From Oryzomonas sp. (lineage in GTDB: Bacteria; Desulfobacterota; Desulfuromonadia; Geobacterales; Pseudopelobacteraceae), in contig JARLHN010000042.1 of NCBI GenBank assembly GCA_031292255.1, positions 62,001 to 126,000 on the forward strand: a stretch of 64,000 nt of DNA, given 5' to 3'. The translations under genes and the position numbers were made by a program. Shown in pieces: positions 9,137 through 17,894 of this stretch. The notes below the pieces were generated by a model, which was not told the origin of the DNA, did no database searches, and saw nothing but the letters and a program-made list of their open reading frames with translations. Within the stretch, counting starts at the first letter, position 1; each line of letters begins with the position of its first letter.

Positions 9137-9310
9137 AAACGAAGTTTCAACGTAGCTAAAAACAGCTCTCTTGCCGACGTGCAACCATTCGTGGGAACCG
9201 GATCCGGGGATGACGCAACGTCGGCACTTGATGGTCTGACGGAAGGTGGATTGACCTGGAATGGGATGCCTACAACCGCGCTTCGTTGGAGTTTCAAATG
9301 GCAAAAATAA
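9137..9310 (+). other. Possible further coding remnant (57 codons), uncertain
   Basis: Continuing in the HD-GYP frame after its stop, 57 codons stay open to a TAA. The tail reads GGLTWNGMPTTALRWSFKWQ, which has the alternating hydrophobic and aromatic look of an outer-membrane strand end. There is no start codon with a ribosome site and no recognisable family. It may be another decayed gene end in this graveyard between the glycosyltransferase and paaK, or chance. Confidence 0.2.
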
Positions 9311-9364
9311 AATGCAGAATTTTATTAACCAAACATGGTTATCTGGATGATCGGTTCCAGCCAT

Positions 9365-10672
9365 TCACAACCGCCGCTTGTCAATGACGCGACTGGCCTT
9401 CCCTTCATTGCGCGGGATGCTGTTGGGTTCTACCAGTTTGACAGTGACGCCGACCCCCAGCACGGAGTCGATCTTCTTCTCCACCATCTCCAGGAAGGCC
9501 CGCTGCTTCTTCATTTCGTCAAAGAAGATATGCTCGGTAACCTCGATACAGACCTCAAGAACATCCATGGCGCCCTTGCGGTCCACAACCAGCTGGTAAT
9601 GCGGTTCGCATCCCTCGATAGCCACCAGCACCTCTTCGATCTGGGATGGAAAGACATTAACCCCTTTTATGATCAGCATGTCGTCGGAGCGGCCCATGGT
9701 CTTCTTCATCCTGACCATGGTCCGGCCGCATTCGCAGACATCATAATCAAGGCTGGTGATGTCCCGGGTCCGATAGCGGATCATGGGAAAGGCTTCCTTG
9801 CTGATGGTCGTCAGCACCAATTCGCCGACACTTCCCGGCGGCAGCACCGCGCAGGTCTCGGGATCGATGATCTCCGGGATAAAGGCGTCCTCGAAGATAT
9901 GCATGCCGCATTTGTACCCGCATTCTCCCGCAACGCCGGGGCCGATGACCTCCGAGAGGCCGTAATTGTCCGTGGCGCTGATGGAGAGGCGCGACTCGAT
10001 CTCCCGGCGCATGGATTCCGACCAGGGCTCTCCGCCGAACAGGCCCACCTTGAGGGACAGGGTCTTGGGATCGATCCCGAGTTTTTCGATGCGGTCGGCG
10101 ATGGTGACGGCATAGCTCGGCGTGCAAACCAGCACGGTGCTTTTGTAATCCTGCATGATCATGATCTGCTTTTCCGTGTTGCCGCCGCTCATGGGGATCA
10201 CGGCCGCGCCGATGGTCTCCGAGCCGTAGTGCAGGCCAAAAGCTCCGGTGAACAGGCCATAGCCGAAGGCAATCTGCACCACATCGTCATGGGTGACGCC
10301 GGCTGCGGTCATGAAACGGGCCACCAGGTTCGACCAGGTCTTCAGGTCGTTCTTGGTATATCCCACCACCGTGGGTTTTCCCGTCGTACCGGAGGACGAA
10401 TGGATACGGACCACCTCCCTGAGCGGGACGGCAAACATCCCATACGGGTAATTGAGGCGCAGGTCCTCCTTGGTGGTAAAGGGCAGCTTTGCCAGATCGG
10501 ACAGTGAGGTGATGTCTTCGGGAACGATACCCAGACCGTTGAACTTCGTCCGGTAACAGGTTACGTTCTTATAGGCACGGTTGAGGGTCGCCTGGAGCCG
10601 TTCGAGCTGGAGTTGCCCGATCTCGTCACGGAGCATGCATTCATGCTGGGGATCCCATATAATGTTCTGCAT
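9365..10672 (-). CDS. paaK: Phenylacetate-CoA ligase (PaaK family)
   Basis: A 435-residue AMP-forming acyl-CoA ligase of the PaaK family, activating phenylacetate or a related aryl acid with ATP and CoA in the cytoplasm. The AMP-binding loop [12 protein letters not shown] is at about 90-101; [15 protein letters not shown] and the C-terminal [21 protein letters not shown] hinge region follow in the expected order. The ATG at 10672 was preferred to one six codons upstream because GAGG precedes it by a few bases. In Geobacter relatives such ligases serve anaerobic aromatic degradation or indolepyruvate-derived aryl acetates; no other aromatic genes are present here, so substrate is uncertain. 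It is downstream of proS on the same strand with a hairpin between them. Confidence 0.93.
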   Translation of the reverse strand: MQNIIWDPQHECMLRDEIGQLQLERLQATLNRAYKNVTCYRTKFNGLGIVPEDITSLSDLAKLPFTTKEDLRLNYPYGMFAVPLREVVRIHSSSGTTGKPTVVGYTKNDLKTWSNLVARFMTAAGVTHDDVVQIAFGYGLFTGAFGLHYGSETIGAAVIPMSGGNTEKQIMIMQDYKSTVLVCTPSYAVTIADRIEKLGIDPKTLSLKVGLFGGEPWSESMRREIESRLSISATDNYGLSEVIGPGVAGECGYKCGMHIFEDAFIPEIIDPETCAVLPPGSVGELVLTTISKEAFPMIRYRTRDITSLDYDVCECGRTMVRMKKTMGRSDDMLIIKGVNVFPSQIEEVLVAIEGCEPHYQLVVDRKGAMDVLEVCIEVTEHIFFDEMKKQRAFLEMVEKKIDSVLGVGVTVKLVEPNSIPRNEGKASRVIDKRRL

Positions 10673-10745
10673 CACAACCTCATAACACATAGATGATAGG
10701 GTGCTCTCATGCCGGTACCTTGGAAGGTTAAGTATTTCAGAAAGT

Positions 10746-10768
10746 CCCCTCCCCCGCTGGAGGAGGGG
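10746..10768 (-). terminator. Hairpin between proS and paaK, possible weak terminator
   Basis: CCCCTCC (10746-10752) pairs with GGAGGGG (10762-10768) around a 9-nt loop, just downstream of the proS stop and upstream of paaK. On the minus strand it is followed by ACTTTCTG rather than a proper U-run, so termination would be inefficient at best. Confidence 0.35.
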
Positions 10769-10783
10769 ATTATATGCGTTACT

Positions 10784-12517
10784 TCAAGTGTTACAAGGTA
10801 CCAGGGTAGCGTCTACGAGCTGCCGGATCTTCGTTATGGCCTCTTCCACCGGCAACGGGAGCACCTCGCCGGTCTTGCGGATCTTGACCTCGACCTTTCC
10901 TTCGGCCAACCCCTTGCTGCCGACCACTATGCGCAGCGGGATGCCGATCAGATCGTTATCCTTGAACTTGACGCCCGGCCGTTCGTCCCGGTCGTCGAAC
11001 AGCGTCTCCACGCCCTGCTGCTCCAGTTTCAAGTAGATCTCTTTGGCTGCGGCCATGACCCCGGCATCCTTTGCGTTCAGGGCCACCACCGAACAATGGA
11101 AGGGGGCCAAGGGTAGCGGGAAGATTATGCCGTTTTCATCATGGTTCTGCTCGATGGCCGCTGCAACGGTTCGGCCAATGCCGATACCGTAGCACCCCAT
11201 GAAGATGACCTGCTCCTTGCCGTCGGCATCCAGATAGGTGGCATTGAGGGAGGTCGAATACTTGGTGCCGAGCTTGAAGACATGCCCCACCTCGATGCCG
11301 CGCCACATCTCCAGTTTGCCCCCGTCGCAGCGGGGGCAGGCATCGCCCGCCACAACGGTGCGGATATCGGCAAAACGTTCAACCGGGAAATCACGTCCCA
11401 GGTTGGCGTTTATGAAATGCATATCCTTTTCATTGGCGCCCATGACGACATTGGCCATGCCTTCGACAGCCAGGTCGGCAATGACCGGAACCTGTTCCTT
11501 GAGCCCCAGCGGACCGAGAAAGCCGATCGGCGAACCGGTGATGCGCATGATCGCCTCTTCGGTCGCCATCTCGATCTCGTCCCAGCCCAGACAGTTCTTG
11601 AGTTTGATCTCATTCAGCTCATGGTCTCCCCGCAACAGCGCCATGGCAAAGTCGCCGCTGCCCGAAGAGTACACCAGGGTCTTGATCGTCCTGTCGGCCA
11701 AAATGTTCAGGAAAGCCGCGACATCGGCAATGGTCTTCATGGCAGGCGTAGAAACCTTCTCCAGCGGTAGCATTTCTTTGGCGGCCCCCGGTTGCGTCGG
11801 CCGCGACTCGGCCTTTTCCACGTTAGCGGCATAACGGCAGGAGTCGCAGGAGGCAATGGCATCCTCGCCCGAATCCGCCAGCACCATGAACTCGTGGGAG
11901 AACGATCCGCCAATGGTGCCCGAATCCGCTTCAACGGCGCGGAAATTCAACCCGCACCGATCAAAGATGCGGACGTAGGCGTTATACATGCGCTCGTATG
12001 AAGCATCCGCGGCACTGCTGTCCACGTCAAACGAATAAGCATCCTTCATAATGAATTCCCGACCGCGCATCAAGCCGAAACGGGGGCGGATCTCGTCACG
12101 GAACTTGGTCTGGATCTGGTAGAAGTTGATCGGCATCTGCCGGTAGCTTTTGATCTCGCGGCGGACCATGTCCGTGATGACCTCTTCATGGGTCGGTCCC
12201 ATGCAGAACTCACCGTCCTTGCGGTCCTTGAAACGCAGCAACTCCTTGCCGTAAAAGTTCCAACGCCCCGACTCCTGCCAGAGTTCGGCCGGCTGGACGC
12301 TCGGCATGAGCAGTTCAATGGCCCCGGCCCGATTCATCTCTTCACGGACGATGTTCTCGAATTTGCGGATGGAACGCAGCCCCATCGGCAGATACGTGTA
12401 GATACCGGCGGCCAGCTTCCGGATCATGCCGGCGCGGAGCATCAATTGGTGGGAAACGATCTCGGCGTCGGAAGGGGTTTCCTTAACGGTGGGGATGAAA
12501 TAACTGGAATAGAGCAT
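10784..12517 (-). CDS. proS: Prolyl-tRNA synthetase
   Basis: A 577-residue bacterial-type class II prolyl-tRNA synthetase that charges tRNA-Pro. The N-terminus reads [19 protein letters not shown] followed by [10 protein letters not shown], the usual opening. Class II motif 2 is visible around [21 protein letters not shown], and motif 3 near [17 protein letters not shown]. Between them is the long insertion domain (about 225-400) that edits mis-charged Ala-tRNA in this subgroup. The C-terminal anticodon domain contains [19 protein letters not shown] chose ATG 12517 because GAGGTGACA precedes it; a GTG two codons upstream is possible. Full length and intact; in this genome it follows ispG on the same strand. 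Confidence 0.97.
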   Translation of the reverse strand: MLYSSYFIPTVKETPSDAEIVSHQLMLRAGMIRKLAAGIYTYLPMGLRSIRKFENIVREEMNRAGAIELLMPSVQPAELWQESGRWNFYGKELLRFKDRKDGEFCMGPTHEEVITDMVRREIKSYRQMPINFYQIQTKFRDEIRPRFGLMRGREFIMKDAYSFDVDSSAADASYERMYNAYVRIFDRCGLNFRAVEADSGTIGGSFSHEFMVLADSGEDAIASCDSCRYAANVEKAESRPTQPGAAKEMLPLEKVSTPAMKTIADVAAFLNILADRTIKTLVYSSGSGDFAMALLRGDHELNEIKLKNCLGWDEIEMATEEAIMRITGSPIGFLGPLGLKEQVPVIADLAVEGMANVVMGANEKDMHFINANLGRDFPVERFADIRTVVAGDACPRCDGGKLEMWRGIEVGHVFKLGTKYSTSLNATYLDADGKEQVIFMGCYGIGIGRTVAAAIEQNHDENGIIFPLPLAPFHCSVVALNAKDAGVMAAAKEIYLKLEQQGVETLFDDRDERPGVKFKDNDLIGIPLRIVVGSKGLAEGKVEVKIRKTGEVLPLPVEEAITKIRQLVDATLVPCNT

Positions 12518-12548
12518 TGTCACCTCAGTCTAGAATTGTACCTTTTTT

Positions 12549-12724
12549 CCTGAATCCGTGACGCCGGAAGGCCGTAGTGTCCGGAAGAGCCGGGGCCCGC
12601 ACGCCGCCATGTCGTGACAACTCACTCAATCGGCTGGTACTCCGCCTGATCGTCGCAAACTCTTCAAATGCACATGCAGAGGTCTTCCGGATCAGCGGAG
12701 GCATGGAGGTGTCACGGATTCAGG
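12549..12724. repeat. 176-bp element bounded by near-perfect 17-bp inverted repeats
   Basis: The ends CCTGAATCCGTGACGCC (12549-12565) and GGTGTCACGGATTCAGG (12708-12724) are inverted copies with 16 of 17 bases matching. A second pair, TCCGGAAGA and TCTTCCGGA, lies nested inside, so a transcript could fold into a long hairpin. No reading frame of note is inside. It fills almost the whole gap between the ispG stop (12729) and the proS start (12517) and looks like a non-autonomous MITE-type or REP-like element. Confidence 0.65.
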
Positions 12725-12728
12725 TTTT

Positions 12729-13775
12729 TCAGAGTTTGTCTATCTCTTCAAGCAGGGCGTCTGCCAACTTGTCTTCCGGCACCTTGCGGATGACCTCTCC
12801 GTTGCGGAACAAGAGCCCCTCCCCTTTTCCGCCGGCAATGCCCACATCCGCCTCGCGGGCCTCTCCGGGACCATTGACGGCGCACCCCATCACCGCGACC
12901 GTGATCCGCTTGTCCACTCCCTGCAGCCGGCGTTCGACCTCTTCGGCAACCTTGATCAGGTTGATCTGGCACCGTCCGCAGGTGGGGCAGGAGACGAAGT
13001 TGACGCCCCGTTGGCGCAATCCGAGGCTTTTCAGGATCTCGTACCCTACCCTGACCTCGTCGAGAGGATCGCCGGTCAGGGAAACCCGCAGGGTGTCGCC
13101 GATGCCGTCGGCCAGCAGGATACCGAGGCCAACCGAGGATTTGATCGTCCCGGAAAATATGGTCCCGGCCTCGGTGATGCCGATGTGCAGGGGATATTCG
13201 ACCCGCTCCGAGAGCAAACGATAGGCGGAAACGGTCTTCATCACGTCCGAAGCCTTAAGGGATATCTTGATCTCCCGATATCCCAGATCCTCCAGGATAC
13301 GCACATGCCCCAGGGCGGATTCAACCATGGCTTCGGCCGTGGGGTGGCCAAAGCGTTCCAGCAGCTCTTTTTCAAGAGAACCGGCATTTACGCCGATCCG
13401 GATGGGCACCCGGCGTTCAGCCGCTGCCTTGACTACCTCGGCCACCTTCCATTTGTCGCCGATATTGCCGGGATTGAGCCGCAGCCCGTCAATACCTCCT
13501 TCGAGCACCTGCAAGGCCAGCTTGTAATCGAAATGGATGTCGGCGATAACCGGGATTGAGCTTTCATGCTTGATCTTTCCCAATGCCACTGCCGCATCCA
13601 TGTCAGGCACGGCGCACCGTATGATCTCACAGCCCGCGGTGGCCACTCCGGCAATCTGGGCAAGGGTGGCGGGAACGTCCCGCGTGTCGGTGGAACACAT
13701 GGATTGCACTGAACAGGGGGCGTCGCCCCCCACGGGAACCGATCCGATCCGTATTTGTCTGGTTAGCTTTTTCAT
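12729..13775 (-). CDS. ispG: 4-hydroxy-3-methylbut-2-enyl diphosphate synthase
   Basis: A 348-residue IspG (GcpE), the iron-sulfur enzyme converting 2-C-methylerythritol 2,4-cyclodiphosphate to HMBPP in the MEP isoprenoid pathway. The TIM-barrel opening RQIRIGSVPVGG is present, with SMCSTDTRDV after it. The [4Fe-4S] ligands are the two Cys of CPTCGR and the Cys of GCAVNGPGEA, in the expected C-terminal order. I set the start at ATG 13775 since the 24 residues upstream are hydrophobic and not family-like; its ribosome site is weak. The stop lies 5 bp from the edge of the inverted-repeat element that separates ispG from proS. Confidence 0.97.
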   Translation of the reverse strand: MKKLTRQIRIGSVPVGGDAPCSVQSMCSTDTRDVPATLAQIAGVATAGCEIIRCAVPDMDAAVALGKIKHESSIPVIADIHFDYKLALQVLEGGIDGLRLNPGNIGDKWKVAEVVKAAAERRVPIRIGVNAGSLEKELLERFGHPTAEAMVESALGHVRILEDLGYREIKISLKASDVMKTVSAYRLLSERVEYPLHIGITEAGTIFSGTIKSSVGLGILLADGIGDTLRVSLTGDPLDEVRVGYEILKSLGLRQRGVNFVSCPTCGRCQINLIKVAEEVERRLQGVDKRITVAVMGCAVNGPGEAREADVGIAGGKGEGLLFRNGEVIRKVPEDKLADALLEEIDKL

Positions 13776-13837
13776 AACTCGGCATAGTAGCCAAAGAGCG
13801 GGAACAAAGTCAAGGAAGACGAGAGCGGCAGGCAGGA

Positions 13838-14041
13838 ATGTCGTCATATCCTCACAAACGGAACTATACTGATCCCAATAATTACGGTGGTCAGCGTGTT
13901 GACGGTTTTGTTGGCGTAAGCTATGCTCTTGGTCCTGTCAGCTTGGGAGTTGAAGGAGGTATGCCGCTTTATCAAAATGTAAATGGTGTGCAGTTGGCCA
14001 CCGACTGGTATCTCACTGCTGGTATACATGCGATGTTCTGA
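13838..14041 (+). pseudogene. C-terminal remnant of an outer-membrane beta-barrel protein
   Basis: An open frame of 67 codons whose last 50 residues look like the final strands of an outer-membrane barrel: GFVGVSYALGPVSLGVEGG, then LYQNVNGVQLATDWYLTAGI and a terminal HAMF, ending in the Phe typical of Bam-recognised proteins. No signal peptide or earlier strands precede it, and no ribosome site is seen at the ATG. I interpret it as the surviving 3' end of a barrel or transporter gene that once headed the NosL/ABC cassette directly downstream. The surrounding gap (13776-14087) holds nothing else I can identify. Confidence 0.5.
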
Positions 14042-14087
14042 CGGAAAATGTCAATCACGCGCAATGCATGTGGGAAGAAAGGATGCC

Positions 14088-14198
14088 ATGAATAGATTTG
14101 GTTCTCTGATTCTGCTTTTATTATTGCTGATGTCCGGCTTATCCATTTTGCCTGGCTGCGATGAGAATACTATTACTGAGAGAGGACTATTCAGATGA
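14088..14198 (+). CDS. Very small lipoprotein, 36 residues
   Basis: A 36-residue precursor: an N-terminal Met-Asn-Arg, a run of Leu/Ile, then the lipobox LPGC (Cys23) followed by only 13 residues (DENTITERGLFR after the Cys). AAGAAAGGA precedes the ATG at good spacing. Its TGA overlaps the ATG of the NosL-like gene as ATGA, a classic coupled-translation junction. That overlap and the intact lipobox argue for a real gene although it is far below usual size limits. It could be a membrane-anchored accessory of the NosL/ABC cassette or the degraded front of a larger lipoprotein. Role unknown. Confidence 0.6.
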   Translation: MNRFGSLILLLLLLMSGLSILPGCDENTITERGLFR

Positions 14199-14689
14199 CG
14201 AAATCGAGAGGACGTTTTTTCAATAAAACAATGCTGTTGTTAACGTCGTGTCTCCTACTGAGCGCTCTTTCTGTCTCTGCGGCGAAAAACGAACCCGTGC
14301 CCAAGGATGCCAAGTGCCCGGTTTGTGGGATGTTCGTCGCCAAATTTCCGGACTGGAATGCCTCCATTGTGTACAGGGACGGCACGAAGATCTATTTCGA
14401 CGGGCCGAAAGACCTCTTTAAATACTATACCAATCCCAAAAAGTACGATCCGACCAAGAAACGCGCCGACATTGCCTTCCTCGGCGTGAAGGACTACTAT
14501 ACCCTGGCCGTCATCGACGGCATGCAGGCGTACTACGTCGTCGGTAGCAACGTGAACGGACCGATGGGCAAGGAGCTGATACCATTCGCCAATAAGGGCG
14601 ATGCCAAGGGTTTCGAGATGGACCATCAGGGCCGAAGGCTGATCCGCTTCCAGCAGATTACCCCGGACCTTCTGAACACACTCGAATAG
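14195..14689 (+). CDS. nosL: NosL-like periplasmic metal-binding protein
   Basis: A 164-residue NosL family protein. Signal peptide about 1-29 ending VSAA; unlike many NosL proteins it has no clear lipobox, so it is probably soluble or anchored by an uncleaved helix. The metal site motif CPVCGMF (Cys41, Cys44, Met46) is intact, followed by the FDGPKDLFKYY segment and a C-terminal domain. NosL binds Cu(I) and helps deliver copper to nitrous oxide reductase in denitrifiers, but no nosZ is nearby; NosL-like proteins also occur beside other ABC cassettes. Translation is coupled to the small lipoprotein by ATGA. The following genes encode an anchored Cys/His protein and an ABC transporter. Confidence 0.85.
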   Translation: MTKSRGRFFNKTMLLLTSCLLLSALSVSAAKNEPVPKDAKCPVCGMFVAKFPDWNASIVYRDGTKIYFDGPKDLFKYYTNPKKYDPTKKRADIAFLGVKDYYTLAVIDGMQAYYVVGSNVNGPMGKELIPFANKGDAKGFEMDHQGRRLIRFQQITPDLLNTLE

Positions 14690-14735
14690 TCTCAGGCCGC
14701 CTATACCTGAAAATTCCAAAGAGGTATTTTGCCCC

Positions 14736-15032
14736 GTGCGTTATTCCACCTGTTTTTTGACGCTTATCTGCAGCCTGATGCTGAGCTTGGCGCTCCTTGG
14801 ACTGTACGCGTATCTGAGCCGCACCAGTGATGGAGCGCACATCGCCTCGAACATGGAACTGGTGCGCAGACTCAAACTCACCGACCTCTGCCTCTTCACC
14901 GAGGCACGCTACACGAGAAATCCGGCCATGGCCGACCTTCATGCCCCCTTCCAGGATCATCCCATGGCACTGGAACATTTCCCTTCCGGAAGTCTAATGG
15001 CACCACCCGACTTTGTCAGGGAGAAACGATGA
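14736..15032 (+). CDS. Membrane-anchored 98-residue Cys/His protein of the NosL/ABC cassette
   Basis: Starts at a GTG with GAGG upstream. One N-terminal transmembrane anchor (about 7-27) is followed by a roughly 70-residue domain that should lie in the periplasm. That domain holds LCLFTEARYTRNP (Cys52), then ADLHAPFQDHPMALEHFP with three His at 69, 75 and 81, an arrangement that could bind metal. Its TGA overlaps the start of the permease gene (ATGA at 15029-15032), so it belongs to the same operon. I recall similar short proteins next to NosL/ABC genes in related bacteria but know no assigned function. Confidence 0.7.
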   Translation: MRYSTCFLTLICSLMLSLALLGLYAYLSRTSDGAHIASNMELVRRLKLTDLCLFTEARYTRNPAMADLHAPFQDHPMALEHFPSGSLMAPPDFVREKR

Positions 15033-16165
15033 ACCGCCGCATCGAACGATATCGCAACATACTCGACTTTGCCCTTTCCTCCCTGCTCAGACGCAAAGGT
15101 AAGAACCTTTCGCTCTTGGGGATGTACACCGTGATCGTCTTCTTCATCGCCTCCCTGGTCTTCTTTATCCAGGCGCTCAAACGCGAGGCGGCATTGGTGC
15201 TCGACGGGGCACCCGACCTCGTGGTGCAGCGTTTGGTAGCGGGAAGAGACGATCCAATACCTGTTGCCTACGGCTATAAGATCTCCGCCATCAGGGGAGT
15301 GAGCGAGGTGAAACCGCGCTTCTGGGGCTATTACTACGACCCCGTCACCAGGGCCAACTTTACCTTGGTTGCCTCCGGCGACGACCCGCCGGGGAGGGAG
15401 TCAATTTACCTCGGCAGTGGGGTGGCGAGGCTCATGCACCTAAACGCCGGGAACTATCTGTCGCTGCGGGGGGCAAAGGGGGCCTCGCAGGTTTTCTCCG
15501 TGCAGAAGATCCTTGCCAGCAACTCCGAACTGGTGGCCGCTGACCTGATCCAGATAAGGGAAGACGATTTCCGCACCCTCTTTGATTTCCCCGCTGGACG
15601 CGCCACCGACCTGGCAGTCAGCGTCAGGAACAAGGTCGAGGTGCCCACCGTTGCGGCCAAGATCGCTCACGAGTTCCCTGACACCCGGCCAATCCTGAAA
15701 AGCGAGATGCTGCGGACCTATGCTTCCGTCTTCGACTGGCGCGGCGGCATGGTTATCGTCCTCCTCTTCGTGGCGGTACTCTCATTCGTCATCTTGGCCT
15801 GGGACAAGGCGACCGGCCTTTCCGCCGAGGAGCGCAAGGAGATCGGCATCCTGAAATCCATTGGTTGGGAAACCGGCGACGTGTTGATTTTGAAGTCCTT
15901 CGAGGGGATGGTCATCTCCCTTACCGCCTACCTGGCGGGAGTATGCCTTGCCTACCTGCACGTATTCTTCTTTTCGGCACCTTTTTTCGAACAGGCGCTC
16001 AAGGGGTGGAGTGTGCTCTATCCGCAGTTCAAGCTGGCACCTTTCGTCGACCCCTACCTCTTATGTGTGCTCTTCTTCCTGACCGTCTGCCCCTATACCG
16101 TCTCCACCATCGTTCCATCCTGGCTCGCGGCCACGGTGGACCCCGATACAGCCATGAGGTCCTGA
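15029..16165 (+). CDS. ABC transporter permease, FtsX/MacB type
   Basis: A 378-residue permease with the MacB/FtsX layout: one N-terminal membrane helix (about 30-50), a large extracytoplasmic domain (about 51-235), then three C-terminal helices (about 238-260, 290-315, 343-368). The cytoplasmic coupling segment ERKEIGILKSIGWETGDVLILK follows the second helix, as in lipoprotein-release and macrolide-efflux permeases. Such permeases act by mechanotransmission on periplasmic or lipid substrates rather than by classic channelling. The start overlaps the preceding gene as ATGA and the ATPase gene begins 2 bp after its stop. Confidence 0.9.
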   Translation: MNRRIERYRNILDFALSSLLRRKGKNLSLLGMYTVIVFFIASLVFFIQALKREAALVLDGAPDLVVQRLVAGRDDPIPVAYGYKISAIRGVSEVKPRFWGYYYDPVTRANFTLVASGDDPPGRESIYLGSGVARLMHLNAGNYLSLRGAKGASQVFSVQKILASNSELVAADLIQIREDDFRTLFDFPAGRATDLAVSVRNKVEVPTVAAKIAHEFPDTRPILKSEMLRTYASVFDWRGGMVIVLLFVAVLSFVILAWDKATGLSAEERKEIGILKSIGWETGDVLILKSFEGMVISLTAYLAGVCLAYLHVFFFSAPFFEQALKGWSVLYPQFKLAPFVDPYLLCVLFFLTVCPYTVSTIVPSWLAATVDPDTAMRS

Positions 16166-16167
16166 CC

Positions 16168-16896
16168 GTGATCGAACTCATTGAGGCAAGCAAAACATTC
16201 AACGCCGGACAGGCGAACCAGTTCATCGCCGTGGACAAGGTGAGCTGCAGGATCAGCCGCGGTGGGCTCACCGTCCTGAAGGGGCCGAGCGGTTCGGGAA
16301 AGACCACGCTGCTCACGCTCATCGGCTGCATGGCGCGCCCCACTTCGGGGCGGATACTGTTACATGGGGTCGGAAAAGTGTGCTTGCCGGGCCTAGCCGT
16401 AGAGGACACCGTGGAGATAACGAGCCTCCCGGAGCGCTTTCTCACCACGATCAGGCGCAGGATGTTCGGCTTCATTTTTCAACATTTCAACCTGGTCCGT
16501 GGCATTACCGTGCTGGAAAACGTCATGCTCCCCGCCTACCCGACCGGCGCACCGGTCGCTGAGGTGCGCCTGAGAGCGCTGGAGCTGCTGGAGACCCTCG
16601 GCGTCTCGCGTCACGCCGCTTCACGGGTCGAGCGGCTCTCCGGCGGCGAAATGCAGAGGATCGCCATCGCTCGGGCACTGGTCAACGATCCGTTGTTGAT
16701 CATCGCCGACGAACCGACGGCCCATCTCGACAGCAGACTGTCGGAGGAGTTCATGGAGCTGGTCGCGGGTTTCAAGGGGGCGGGAAAGAGCGTCCTGATT
16801 GCCAGCCATGACCCGATCGTTTACGGTGCCGCGCAGGCGGATGCGGTCATCGAGATGCGGGACGGCCGCATAACCGGTTGCGGGACCCATCCATGA
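16168..16896 (+). CDS. ABC transporter ATP-binding protein (MacB/LolD-like)
   Basis: A 242-residue ATPase starting at GTG 16168, two bases after the permease stop. Walker A GPSGSGKTT is at 39-47, the signature LSGGEMQR at 157-164 and Walker B LLIIADEP at 176-183, followed by the D-loop and SHDPIV switch His. It belongs to the LolD/MacB/FtsE group that pairs with FtsX-type permeases. There is a slightly unusual 15-20 residue insertion after the first lobe (GVGKVCLPGLAVEDTVEI). The last bases overlap the next gene as ATGA, so it is part of one coupled operon. Confidence 0.93.
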   Translation: MIELIEASKTFNAGQANQFIAVDKVSCRISRGGLTVLKGPSGSGKTTLLTLIGCMARPTSGRILLHGVGKVCLPGLAVEDTVEITSLPERFLTTIRRRMFGFIFQHFNLVRGITVLENVMLPAYPTGAPVAEVRLRALELLETLGVSRHAASRVERLSGGEMQRIAIARALVNDPLLIIADEPTAHLDSRLSEEFMELVAGFKGAGKSVLIASHDPIVYGAAQADAVIEMRDGRITGCGTHP

Positions 16897-17894
16897 TCCT
16901 GCACCCCGCCATTTTGGCCCTGCTCATCGGGGCACTCCTTACCTGTTTCATGATGCTCTACGCGGGGTGGTACGGGGTGCGCATCCTGCGTAACTGGGAT
17001 CTGCAAAGCGGCAGCGAATTGCAGCTCGAACTTGAAAGACGCACCTATCTGATTTCTACGCTGGTAAGCTACTCACTTACCTTCGAGCTTATCTCTTTGT
17101 TTCTGCTTATCTACACGGCGGACCGGCTGCATATCCTCATTACCGGTGCCATGTGTGCTGCGGGCACCCTCAACGCCAACGCATTCGGCTATCCGTTGCT
17201 GCTGCTGAAAATCGTCAATTTTCTCCTCGCAGGTGTCTGGCTCATAGTCAACCATGCCGACAACAGGGGTCACGACTATCCGCTCATTAGGGTCAAGTAC
17301 GCCGGGCTCATAGCCATAGCGCCGTTATCGCTGTACGAGCTCTACTACCTGTACGCTTATTTTTCCGAGCTGCATGCCGACGTCATCACCTCGTGCTGCG
17401 GTAGTCTGTTCAGCCTGGAGAGGCCCGGGATCTCGGGCGACCTCGCCTCGCTGCCAAGTGCCCCGATGATGATCGTCTTTTACGTCGTCATGGCCGCAAC
17501 GCTGCTCTCCGGCGTGTATTGTTATCGTACCGGACGCGGCGGCTACCTATTCTCGGCACTGAGCTGCGCAGCCTTTGTTGTCGGGATCGCGTCGATCGTG
17601 TCGTTTATAAGTCTATACATCTATGAACTCCCATCCCACCACTGCCCTTTTGACATACTCCAGAAGGAGTATGGATACATCGGTTATCCCATTTATGCCT
17701 TACTATTCGGTGCAGCGGTGGCGGGAATGGGTGTTGGGGTGCTTACACCCTTTAGGACTCGCGGCAGCATGGTGCAGGTAATTCCGGTTTTTACACGTCG
17801 GCTCATCACAATCACACTTATCCTTTACCTCCTGTTCACCTTGATTGTTTCCTACAAAATCGTAATATCATCCTTCAGGCTCGGTGGATATTAG
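16893..17894 (+). CDS. Eight-helix membrane protein with periplasmic Cys/His loops
   Basis: A 333-residue integral membrane protein starting at ATG 16893, coupled by ATGA to the ATPase gene. Eight hydrophobic helices are apparent (about 5-27, 52-75, 98-119, 136-157, 190-210, 218-244, 262-284, 304-327). Positively charged loops (28-51, 121-136, 211-217, 286-303) predict those loops to be cytoplasmic, which puts the N-terminus outside and the other loops in the periplasm. Those outer loops carry Cys88 (GAMCAAG), Cys168-Cys169 (TSCCGSLF) and His249-His250-Cys251 (PSHHCPFDI). This suggests metal or redox chemistry at the periplasmic face, next to NosL. I do not recognise a named family. Confidence 0.8.
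   Translation: MILHPAILALLIGALLTCFMMLYAGWYGVRILRNWDLQSGSELQLELERRTYLISTLVSYSLTFELISLFLLIYTADRLHILITGAMCAAGTLNANAFGYPLLLLKIVNFLLAGVWLIVNHADNRGHDYPLIRVKYAGLIAIAPLSLYELYYLYAYFSELHADVITSCCGSLFSLERPGISGDLASLPSAPMMIVFYVVMAATLLSGVYCYRTGRGGYLFSALSCAAFVVGIASIVSFISLYIYELPSHHCPFDILQKEYGYIGYPIYALLFGAAVAGMGVGVLTPFRTRGSMVQVIPVFTRRLITITLILYLLFTLIVSYKIVISSFRLGGY

Noticed and set aside
9335-10507. 390-codon plus-strand open frame
   Set aside because: Antisense shadow of paaK; His/Asp/Gly-rich composition without motifs.
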